Below, in pieces: positions 8,275 to 13,726 of a DNA stretch of 13,726 nt (position 1 is its first letter; each line of letters starts with the position of its first letter). The stretch is from an uncultured Flavobacteriia bacterium. GTDB taxonomy: Bacteria; Bacteroidota; Bacteroidia; Flavobacteriales_D; Crocinitomicaceae. Location: positions 1-13,726 of the forward strand of contig CAIYQV010000168.1 of the NCBI GenBank assembly GCA_903928365.1. Reading direction: 5' to 3'. Below the pieces are notes generated by a model. That model was given only the letters and a program-made list of their open reading frames with translations, did no database searches and was not told where the DNA came from. A program made the translations under genes and the position numbers.

Positions 8275-9473
8275 CAAGCTTTAATTAGTAGTTTCTTGTA
8301 ATAATTCTCCATATCTCTCACCAATCTTGTATAATGGAATTTGTCTTCTACGAAACTCCATCCGTTTTGTGACATTTTTTCCCGTTTATTTTTGTCTTCG
8401 ATCAAAGAACGCAATTTTTCGGCAAATAGTATCGGTTCGTTTTGTGGAACTACATAACCTGTGTCCTCATCCTGAACAATGTCTCGTACCCCTCCGACAT
8501 CGGTTGAAATAACAGGAATCCCTGCTGCTTGCGCTTCGATGAGACTAACAGGTGTCCCTTCGTTATTGGAAGTGAGGCAAATCACATCCATTCCTGCATT
8601 AAAGGCAGCAATGTCTTTGATCCATGATGTCATTACAATTTTCAGATTTTGTGGAAGGTTCATTTCAGAAATCTCCTGCTCCAGTAATACCTTTTCTGTG
8701 CCATCTCCGACAATAAAAAAAGAAACTTTATTCTTCATCTCAGAAGACAAAATGCGAATCACCTCAAGAAACATGCGATGATTCTTCACTGGCACTAGTC
8801 TGCCAATAATAGCTACTGCTACCTCATCCTCCTTCAGGGAATAAATCTGTCTGGTTTTTTCACGGAAAAGCTCTTTAGAATTCTGAAATCGTTTCAAATC
8901 AAACCCTAATGGGATTACTTCGATTTTTTCCGATGGACAAATCTGATGTTCGTCAGCGAGTTCTTTTTTCTGTGTATTGGATATTGCAATGATACCAGAT
9001 GATCTTCTCGCTAATCTCCGCTCAATAGTCTTGAACACGAAGGTTTTTAACTTACCGAAATAAGAATGAAAAACATGCCCGTGAAAGGTATGCACTACTA
9101 CGGGCACTTTCATACTAAGAGCCGCTTTACGGCCTAATGCTCCGGCTTTGGACGCATGTGTATGTACAATATCCGGTTTGAATTCTCGGATGATCGCCTT
9201 TAACCTCATGTAAGCAGCCCGATCATGCGAAAAACGAGGCTCCCTTTTCATTTCTTTAAGTAAAAGTGGTTCAATTCCGTACTCTTCCAAAATATGCAAT
9301 GAATCGGCTTCTCCCTCCTCAGGCATTCCTCCCACAAGGAGTGTTTCAAAGTCTTCAGAAAGGTAACGAGTCAAAAAAACAGCATTATAAGTAGGTCCAC
9401 CTATATTGAATCTATTTATGATCCGCAATACTCGAATTTTATCTTTGGGGTCACCTTGCAACTTTTCGCTCAT
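8274..9473 (-). CDS. GT4-family glycosyltransferase (GT-B fold)
   Basis: Retaining glycosyltransferase of family GT4, probably adding a sugar from a nucleotide donor to the lipid-linked repeat unit at the inner face of the cytoplasmic membrane. 399 residues from the chosen ATG. The N-terminal acceptor domain shows RFNIGGPTYN (21-30) and DIVHTHASKAG (101-111); the C-terminal donor domain shows GRLVPVKNH (224-232), FFIVGDG (252-258), and the E-x7-E pair Glu305/Glu313 in NNEGTPVSLIEAQ. No signal peptide or membrane helix. Start: TTG at 9497 would give eight more residues, but ATG at 9473 has AGGAG nine bases upstream and gives an N-terminus typical of the family. It is the first gene of the minus-strand operon; its stop overlaps the export lipoprotein start. 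Donor and acceptor sugars cannot be predicted. Confidence 0.93.
   Translation of the reverse strand: MSEKLQGDPKDKIRVLRIINRFNIGGPTYNAVFLTRYLSEDFETLLVGGMPEEGEADSLHILEEYGIEPLLLKEMKREPRFSHDRAAYMRLKAIIREFKPDIVHTHASKAGALGRKAALSMKVPVVVHTFHGHVFHSYFGKLKTFVFKTIERRLARRSSGIIAISNTQKKELADEHQICPSEKIEVIPLGFDLKRFQNSKELFREKTRQIYSLKEDEVAVAIIGRLVPVKNHRMFLEVIRILSSEMKNKVSFFIVGDGTEKVLLEQEISEMNLPQNLKIVMTSWIKDIAAFNAGMDVICLTSNNEGTPVSLIEAQAAGIPVISTDVGGVRDIVQDEDTGYVVPQNEPILFAEKLRSLIEDKNKREKMSQNGWSFVEDKFHYTRLVRDMENYYKKLLIKA
9415..9447 (+). promoter_or_regulatory. Candidate promoter for dacB inside the 5' end of the GT4 gene
   Basis: TATCTTTG at 9440-9447 is a perfect TAnnTTTG match, preceded after 21 bases by TTTA (9415-9418), one mismatch from the TTTG -33 element. 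Transcription would start near 9453 and give a leader of about 120 bases before the dacB ATG at 9576, so the two divergent transcripts would overlap. Such boxes occur by chance several times per window, so confidence is low. Confidence 0.3.
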
Positions 9474-9482
9474 TTTACCAGA

Positions 9483-9487
9483 CTCCT
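9483..9487 (-). promoter_or_regulatory. Shine-Dalgarno-like AGGAG for the GT4 gene
   Basis: AGGAG on the minus strand lies nine bases before the ATG at 9473. It is one of the few good ribosome-binding matches in the window and is the reason for choosing this start over the TTG at 9497, whose reading would place the AGGAG inside the coding sequence. Confidence 0.55.
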
Positions 9488-9535
9488 GTCTCACCAATTT
9501 TATGTTGAAAAATTACTTTCAGTTCACAAATCCTA

Positions 9536-9568
9536 CAAAAGGAAATTGTTCAACTTTACGAGAACAAA
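9536..9568 (-). promoter_or_regulatory. Candidate Bacteroidota-type promoter for the EPS operon
   Basis: On the minus strand, TTTG (9568-9565) is followed after 21 bases by TCCTTTTG (9543-9536), one mismatch from the Bacteroidota -7 consensus TAnnTTTG, at the known spacing. Transcription would begin near 9529, leaving a leader of about 55 bases before the ATG at 9473. The motif is short and the match imperfect, so this is a candidate only. Confidence 0.3.
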
Positions 9569-9575
9569 GAGGGCT

Positions 9576-11036
9576 ATGAAGGTATTGATTTTTCTTCTAT
9601 TTATTGCACAATCTATCCTTTTTAACAGGGTTTACTCTCAGAACGAGCTGACCCAAGCCAAGAACAATCTCCTTCAATCTCCTGAATTTCAATCGGCAGG
9701 AATTTCCATTCTTGTAACTGATCTAGCTACAGGCAACCGCTTAATAGAATACCAACCCTATTTATCGTTACCTCCTGCTTCAACTGCTAAACTTTTTTCC
9801 ACTGCTGCTGCACTGGATATTCTTGGCCCGGATTACCGACCGAAAACAAGAATCTATCAGGAAGGGTATGTTAAAGACAGTGTCCTAAAGGGTAATATAT
9901 GGATCAGAGGTGGAGGTGATATCACACTCGGAAGCAGGTTCTTCAATGAATCGGGACACGAAGCTGATTTTCTACAGTCATGGGTTGACTCGCTGAAAAA
10001 AAGAGGTATAAAATCGATTGAAGGACAGATCATTGCTGATGGCTCAGCCTTTGGCTACGCTGGCATCCCTGATGGATGGAGCTGGGTTGACATGGGGAAT
10101 TATTACGGGGCTGGGCCTTCAGGTATTTGTGTTTTCGATAATTGCATCCGATATGGATTTAAAACAGGGTCAACTGCAGGCTCCCCCACAAAATTAAACA
10201 GTTGTTTCCCTGATGTCCCTGAATTAACATTTCATAATTACATCCGCTCTGAAAACGTCAATGATGATAATTCCTACATCTACGGCGGACCATTCTCTTT
10301 CGACCGTTTCGGCACTGGTTCCCTACCCCTGAATCGCAGTAATTACATCGTTCGAGGAAGCCTACCTGACCCTGAATATCAACTTGCAGTTGAATTGGTT
10401 AATGCTCTTAAAAAAAATGGCATCCAAGTGAGCAGTGGGGCGCAATCAGTACGTAGGAATAACATTATTACCGAAGCAGCATACAAACTTGGATTTGAAT
10501 TGATCTTTACCCATCGAGGGGAAAAATTAGCAGACATTATTCGGCTGACAAACATGCGAAGCATCAATTTATTCGCAGAAGGATTGGTTTGCCTTGTTGG
10601 TTATGAGAAAAATGGAAATGGAAGTACCGAATCAGGACTAAAAGAAATAGAAAAATACTGGGCGAATCACTTTAGCACGAAGGGATTATTCCTCAAAGAC
10701 GGTTCAGGATTATCGCGCTCGAACGGTATTGGTGCTTATCATTTTTGCGAACTATTAAAAGTGACTAATGCTTCAAAATACAAAGCCATTTTCGAGGCGT
10801 CTCTTCCGGTTGCGGGCAAATCAGGAACTCTTTTCAATTTGTGCCGTGATCAGGCTGGTGAAGGACGTGTTGTTGCCAAAAGCGGAACCATGGCAAAAAT
10901 AAAATCCTACTCCGGGTACATAAAGAAAAGCGGTAAGAAACTTGCTTTCGCCATTATTTTGACAAATTACAGCGGATCCAATAGTAATGCTGTCGCTAAA
11001 ATTGAAGCATTATTGAATGTTTTAGCGGTTCAATAA
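9576..11036 (+). CDS. dacB: D-alanyl-D-alanine carboxypeptidase/endopeptidase, PBP4 type (peptidase S13)
   Basis: Periplasmic penicillin-binding protein that trims terminal D-Ala from, or cuts cross-links in, peptidoglycan. 486 residues: a signal peptide (1-21, likely cut before Gln22), the SxxK motif S69-T-A-K72 holding the acyl-enzyme serine, the PBP4-specific inserted domain between the first and second motifs, DGSGLSRSN (375-383) carrying the SxN-equivalent motif, and the KTG-type motif KSGT (435-438). A second KSGT at 415-418 (VAGKSGT) is the conserved S13 segment just ahead of it. The open frame extends upstream to 9456, but that part lacks a signal and overlaps the divergent GT4 gene; ATG at 9576 places the signal peptide at the N-terminus and has AAAGAGGG before it. 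The 3' end overlaps ddl by 15 bases in convergent orientation. Confidence 0.95.
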   Translation: MKVLIFLLFIAQSILFNRVYSQNELTQAKNNLLQSPEFQSAGISILVTDLATGNRLIEYQPYLSLPPASTAKLFSTAAALDILGPDYRPKTRIYQEGYVKDSVLKGNIWIRGGGDITLGSRFFNESGHEADFLQSWVDSLKKRGIKSIEGQIIADGSAFGYAGIPDGWSWVDMGNYYGAGPSGICVFDNCIRYGFKTGSTAGSPTKLNSCFPDVPELTFHNYIRSENVNDDNSYIYGGPFSFDRFGTGSLPLNRSNYIVRGSLPDPEYQLAVELVNALKKNGIQVSSGAQSVRRNNIITEAAYKLGFELIFTHRGEKLADIIRLTNMRSINLFAEGLVCLVGYEKNGNGSTESGLKEIEKYWANHFSTKGLFLKDGSGLSRSNGIGAYHFCELLKVTNASKYKAIFEASLPVAGKSGTLFNLCRDQAGEGRVVAKSGTMAKIKSYSGYIKKSGKKLAFAIILTNYSGSNSNAVAKIEALLNVLAVQ

Positions 11037-11993
11037 CTCTACTTCCAATATTTCTGCCCAGAAATCAGAAATGCTAATCCCATCACAAGCAAGCATCTGA
11101 GGAACAATACTGGCCGGTGAAAATCCAGGCGTCGTATTCACTTCGATGACATAAGGCACTCCATTCACAACCATAAAGTCGATACGAGCAACTGATCTTA
11201 AATTCAACAATTGATAAATGTATTTCGCTTGTTTCTGAACTTCTTTCCTAATCTCATCACTCACTCGGGCAGGTGTAATCTCACTTGATTTCCCCAGATA
11301 TTTTGCCTCATAATCAAAAAACTCATTTTCAGAAGCAATTTCTGTCAAAGGCAAAGCATATACTCCATCTCGACCGCGGTAAACTCCGCAGGTTACCTCC
11401 GTACCATCCAGAAAAGCTTCTGCTACTACCGTTCCCCCTTCTGCAAACGCTTTTTCGAATGCGGGAACCAATTCCTCGCGGGTTTTCACTTTTGATATCC
11501 CAAAACTTGAACCTGAATCCGCGGGCTTCACAAACATCGGAATCTCCAACTTCTTTATAAGTTCATCTGCATTTAATTCTTCGAAGTTTGTGAGCAGAAC
11601 AGATTCCGCCACCTTGATTCCAAAACCTTTTAGAAACTGGTTGCAATACCATTTATCAAAAGAAAGTGACGAAGCTAAAGGCCCGGAATTCAAATAAGGG
11701 ATCCCTTTCATTTCCAGAAGCGCCTGTAATTTACCATTCTCACCTGGATCACCGTGAATATATACGATGGCTGCATCAGGAACTACCAACGAGTCATTTA
11801 AAGTGTAACCCATCGTATCAATTGAGAACGGAACCCGCTTGCCATTTACTTCCACTTGCCAAAGATCTTTCTGAACAATAACCTTAAATACTTCGTGCCC
11901 TGAAGGGAAATTCTCGGCTATTGTCTGCGCACTCTTCAGTGATATCTCCCATTCAGAAGAATATCCTCCACAGAAAATGGCAATTTTTTTCAT
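11022..11993 (-). CDS. ddl: D-alanine-D-alanine ligase
   Basis: Cytoplasmic ATP-grasp enzyme that joins two D-alanines for the peptidoglycan stem peptide. 323 residues, normal length. Visible: N-terminal GGYSSEWEISLKS (9-21) binding the first D-Ala, HGDPGENG (80-87), ATP-grasp VKPADSGSSFGISKV (155-169) with Lys156, the omega-loop FFDYEAKY (225-232) whose Tyr228 is the D-Ala-type rather than the D-lactate-type residue, and the metal-binding RIDF (D272) and E284-V-N286 followed by TTPGF. All catalytic positions I can check are intact. The ATG at 11993 follows an A/T-rich leader without a Shine-Dalgarno site. In many Bacteroidota ddl sits near rluD-like or PASTA genes; here it faces dacB, which acts on the dipeptide that Ddl makes, and is divergent from the HYR-repeat gene. 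Confidence 0.97.
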   Translation of the reverse strand: MKKIAIFCGGYSSEWEISLKSAQTIAENFPSGHEVFKVIVQKDLWQVEVNGKRVPFSIDTMGYTLNDSLVVPDAAIVYIHGDPGENGKLQALLEMKGIPYLNSGPLASSLSFDKWYCNQFLKGFGIKVAESVLLTNFEELNADELIKKLEIPMFVKPADSGSSFGISKVKTREELVPAFEKAFAEGGTVVAEAFLDGTEVTCGVYRGRDGVYALPLTEIASENEFFDYEAKYLGKSSEITPARVSDEIRKEVQKQAKYIYQLLNLRSVARIDFMVVNGVPYVIEVNTTPGFSPASIVPQMLACDGISISDFWAEILEVELLNR

Positions 11994-12058
11994 GAGCTAA
12001 TTTTTGGTGAATTTACAAGAAAAGGCGCTGTACTATTTTTTGCTTTTTTAAAAGTTTT

Positions 12059-12090
12059 CAAATCACATGATGTTGATTTTAGCTACCAAA
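12059..12090 (-). promoter_or_regulatory. Weak candidate promoter for ddl
   Basis: On the minus strand TTTG (12090-12087) is followed after 20 bases by GTGATTTG (12066-12059). The spacing and the TTTG half of the -7 box fit the Bacteroidota type, but the TA pair is missing. The start would lie near 12052, about 58 bases ahead of the ddl ATG. Confidence 0.2.
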
Positions 12091-12092
12091 GG

Positions 12093-12139
12093 ACCTTTTC
12101 ATTTTGTCAATAACCTCGTTTTATGAATGTTGAAAAGGT
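12093..12139. repeat. 9-bp perfect inverted repeat, operator-like
   Basis: ACCTTTTCA at 12093-12101 is the exact reverse complement of TGAAAAGGT at 12131-12139, with 29 bases between. G-T wobble pairs could extend the outer end by two. The repeat lies upstream of both the TATATTTG box of the HYR gene and the weak ddl promoter, so it is placed as an operator or activator site would be rather than as a leader hairpin. A chance match of this length in a region this size is unlikely but possible (a few percent by rough estimate). Confidence 0.4.
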
Positions 12140-12176
12140 TTAAAGTGATCTATAGCCCACATTTAGTTGTTTCCTT

Positions 12177-12184
12177 TATATTTG
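12177..12184 (+). promoter_or_regulatory. TATATTTG -7 box upstream of the HYR-repeat gene
   Basis: A perfect match to the Bacteroidota -7 consensus TAnnTTTG, 30 bases before the ATG at 12215, giving a leader of roughly 25 bases. No TTTG lies at the expected 19-21 bases upstream; the TTG at 12166-12168 is too close. It may therefore need an activator, or be a chance match. Confidence 0.4.
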
Positions 12185-12214
12185 TTGCTGTTTTAGTGAA
12201 AACTACTTGAAACT

Positions 12215-13726
12215 ATGTTACGAAAAATCGTCTTAACCGCTATTACGCTCACTACTCTCGTGGCTCGAGCACAGGTTACAACCATTTACAGCAATACTTT
12301 TGAAGGAGCCAACAGTAGTTGGCAAATACAGGGAATTGAAACACCCAACAAATGGCAGCAGGGAAATTGTGCCGGAAATGGCTCTTCAGCAGCCGGAGAC
12401 AGCGCCTTGTACATTAGCGATGGGACAGCAGGCACAGGATGTACGTTAAGTTATGTGTATCAGAATACACCTTCAGGATCTCAATTCTCACTGGCTTATA
12501 CCCCTGTCGACGCCAGTTGTGCTTCCGCCCTCAATTTAAGTTATGACTATAAATCAGGAGGTGTTGCAGTAGAAGATTACTCCGAATTGGTATACAGTAC
12601 AGATGGCGGGACTATTTGGATTCCTATTGGTTCAGCGCTGCCTATTAATGCCTCCTGGTCCACTGTTTCAATAGGTCTTCCTTCCGCCTTGGATTTTACT
12701 TCATTCTTGATCGGTTTTCGTTTTACCTACAATGACGCAACCGTTACGGGACTTCCTACAGCAATTGACAACGTTACGATCACAGGAACCGATACACAGG
12801 CACCAACCATCACATGTCCTTTAAATGTGAACCAACCTGTCAATGCACTTTGCCAGGCAATTGCTGATGATTACGGTAAAAATCTTGTTGACCTTTCTGA
12901 CAATTGTACTGATTCGATCAATATCGTTGTTGTGCAAAGTATTTTGTCTGGCACCGACATGATTTTGGCTCCAGGAGCCAGCACAAGCGTCACCATTACA
13001 GCAACAGATGAAGCTGGAAATTCAAATAGTTGTAATTTCACCTTAACTGCGATTGATGATACGGACCCTCAGATCACGTTCTGTCCGGGAGACACCGTTA
13101 TTCAGGTAGACAATTTATGTAACGGAGTAGTTGGAGACTACGCATCACTGGGAACTGGTACAGATAACTGCTCATCAGTTCTTATAACTCAAAGCCCTTT
13201 AGCAGGAACTGTTGTTCCTGATCAGGGAGTTACAACGGTTGTGACACTTACATACGCTGATGTAAACGGAAATAGCATTCAATGTACACTCAATGCCTTA
13301 ACGGTAGACACCATTCCGGTTCAAGTAGTTTGTCCATCCGACACCACACTGTATGCAGATGCTAACTGCGAATCAGTCCTGTTGGATTACCGTGGAGATG
13401 CAGTAGCTACAGATAATTGCGTAAGTGCAGGAAGTTTAATTCTAAATCAGATTCCGGTTGCAGGAACAACAGTTTCTAACGATCAAATTATAACAATTAC
13501 TGTAACAGGCGGAATTCCATCCACTCCTGCCACATGTCAGTTCAACGCCATTTTTATTGACACGATCAAACCAAATGTGATTTGCCCTACTCCTACAGGT
13601 CTAACCCTGGATGGTTCATGTGAAGTTACCCTTCCTGACTATACGTCACTTTTATCCTGGTCGGACAACTGCACCAGTTTGATTGCAGATATGTCTTTCT
13701 CTCAAACGCCAATTGGAAGTAGTACA
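12215..13726 (+). CDS. Secreted HYR-repeat protein with jelly-roll/MAM-like N-terminal domain (3' end outside window)
   Basis: 504 codons open to the right edge with no stop. Residues 1-19 are a signal peptide ending Ala-Arg-Ala, with Gln20 as the likely mature N-terminus. Residues about 21-190 look like the jelly-roll, MAM or choice-of-anchor-J type domain common in Bacteroidota surface proteins (TFEGANSSWQIQG, ALYISDG, YSTDGGTIWIPIG, IDNVTITG). From residue 193 follow HYR-like immunoglobulin-fold repeats, three full and one cut. Such proteins are usually very long, exported by the type IX system and involved in adhesion or gliding, but the C-terminal sorting domain that would prove this is outside the window. 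ATG at 12215 has no Shine-Dalgarno site, only an A-rich leader. No ligand or exact function can be given. The gene is divergent from ddl. Confidence 0.88.
   Translation, partial: MLRKIVLTAITLTTLVARAQVTTIYSNTFEGANSSWQIQGIETPNKWQQGNCAGNGSSAAGDSALYISDGTAGTGCTLSYVYQNTPSGSQFSLAYTPVDASCASALNLSYDYKSGGVAVEDYSELVYSTDGGTIWIPIGSALPINASWSTVSIGLPSALDFTSFLIGFRFTYNDATVTGLPTAIDNVTITGTDTQAPTITCPLNVNQPVNALCQAIADDYGKNLVDLSDNCTDSINIVVVQSILSGTDMILAPGASTSVTITATDEAGNSNSCNFTLTAIDDTDPQITFCPGDTVIQVDNLCNGVVGDYASLGTGTDNCSSVLITQSPLAGTVVPDQGVTTVVTLTYADVNGNSIQCTLNALTVDTIPVQVVCPSDTTLYADANCESVLLDYRGDAVATDNCVSAGSLILNQIPVAGTTVSNDQIITITVTGGIPSTPATCQFNAIFIDTIKPNVICPTPTGLTLDGSCEVTLPDYTSLLSWSDNCTSLIADMSFSQTPIGSST
12791..13726 (+). 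repeat. Tandem four-cysteine HYR-like repeats (three full, one cut)
   Basis: Protein-level repeats begin with a D-T-x-x-P type motif at residues 193, 282, 365 and 449 of the HYR protein, so repeat lengths are 89, 83 and 84. Each has the same cysteine plan: C201/C213/C231/C273, C290/C302/C319/C357, C373/C385/C402/C441, C457/C469/C486 and cut. The first two cysteines are always 12 residues apart and the third follows 17-18 later in a (S/T)DNC motif. This supports two disulfides per repeat. DNA similarity between units looks low, so expansion is not recent. Confidence 0.88.

Larger units (their letters stand above)
1..9473 (-). other. Seven-gene exopolysaccharide / cell-wall / repair operon
   Basis: All seven minus-strand genes are contiguous. 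Junctions in transcription order: GT4 to export lipoprotein TGATG (1-base overlap); lipoprotein TAA, one codon, kinase TTG; kinase to rmlC ATGA; rmlC to WecA-like TAAATG (no gap); WecA-like to transglycosylase ATGA; transglycosylase to uvrA TTGA. No space exists for internal terminators between genes, so one transcript with translational coupling is expected (inference). Internal promoters within coding sequence cannot be excluded. Confidence 0.75.
9474..9575. other. Divergent intergenic region between the EPS operon and dacB
   Basis: 102 bases between the start codons of the GT4 gene and dacB. It contains the candidate minus-strand promoter, the AGGAG before the GT4 gene and a purine-rich AAAGAGGG just before the dacB ATG. 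I see no hairpin or repeat in it and no small gene. Confidence 0.6.
11994..12214. other. Divergent intergenic region between ddl and the HYR-repeat gene
   Basis: 221 bases with no open reading frame of note. It holds a 9-bp inverted repeat (12093-12139), a TATATTTG box upstream of the HYR gene, and a weak candidate promoter for ddl, described separately. The half nearest ddl is rich in T runs on the plus strand, but I see no stem next to them that would make an intrinsic terminator. Confidence 0.6.

Noticed and set aside
5080..9473. A novel defence or signalling system in the operon
   Set aside because: Every gene falls into a known envelope, polysaccharide or repair family; nothing resembling a toxin, nuclease effector or sensor was seen.
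9474..9497. Eight-codon extension of the GT4 gene from a TTG at 9497
   Set aside because: The AGGAG lies within this stretch at good distance from the ATG at 9473, so the ATG is preferred.
9456..9575. 40-codon N-terminal extension of dacB
   Set aside because: It overlaps the divergent GT4 gene and would bury the signal peptide; the ATG at 9576 starts exactly at the signal peptide.
11051..11071. TTTCTG/CAGAAA inverted repeat near the end of ddl as a terminator
   Set aside because: The stem is only six base pairs of low GC, lies inside the ddl coding region and has no T run after it.
12040..12058. T-rich run as a terminator in the ddl-HYR gap
   Set aside because: There is no GC-rich stem beside it, and the flanking genes diverge, so no terminator is needed here.
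12111..12129. Second promoter for the HYR gene from TTTTG and TATGAATG
   Set aside because: The -7 part mismatches the consensus at two of the three T positions; TATATTTG at 12177 is better.

Overview
The window looks like a piece of a Bacteroidota chromosome, probably a Flavobacteriales-type organism (inference). The reasons are: lipoproteins and secreted proteins with N-termini typical of the phylum (mature ends starting with Gln after the signal peptide), a tyrosine autokinase with a Gly-Tyr tail, a large secreted protein built of HYR-like cysteine repeats, few clear Shine-Dalgarno sites, and candidate promoters resembling the Bacteroidota TAnnTTTG / TTTG type. Sampled 60-base lines read about 45% GC in uvrA and 33-38% in the central kinase gene.

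Positions 1-9473 hold seven minus-strand genes packed without gaps. In transcription order they are: a GT4 glycosyltransferase, a short Wza-like outer-membrane export lipoprotein, a Wzc-like tyrosine autokinase/chain-length regulator, dTDP-4-dehydrorhamnose 3,5-epimerase (RmlC), a WecA/MraY-family polyprenyl-phosphate sugar-1-phosphate transferase, a lipoprotein lytic transglycosylase, and uvrA, which runs off the left edge. Junctions are overlaps of 1-4 bases, direct abutment, or one stop codon plus one codon. This is the export, priming and control part of an exopolysaccharide or capsule locus, with a peptidoglycan-cutting enzyme and a DNA-repair gene at its distal end. No flippase, polymerase or other rml genes are in view.

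Positions 9576-11993 hold two cell-wall genes facing each other. dacB (PBP4-type D-alanyl-D-alanine carboxypeptidase/endopeptidase) is on plus and ddl (D-alanine-D-alanine ligase) is on minus; their 3' ends overlap by 15 bases. The 102-base gap at 9474-9575 separates the EPS operon from dacB and probably carries divergent promoters.

Positions 11994-12214 are a divergent intergenic region with a 9-bp inverted repeat and a TATATTTG box. From 12215 to the right edge runs the open 5' part (504 codons) of a secreted protein: signal peptide, a jelly-roll/MAM-like N-terminal domain, then at least four HYR-like repeats of 83-89 residues with a strict four-cysteine pattern, the last cut by the window.

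No RNA gene, insertion sequence, CRISPR array or phage gene was seen. The individual gene families are known. The points most worth a second look are the hexanucleotide-encoded Gly-Tyr tail of the kinase, the coupling of uvrA to the polysaccharide operon through a TTGA overlap, and the inverted repeat between ddl and the HYR protein.
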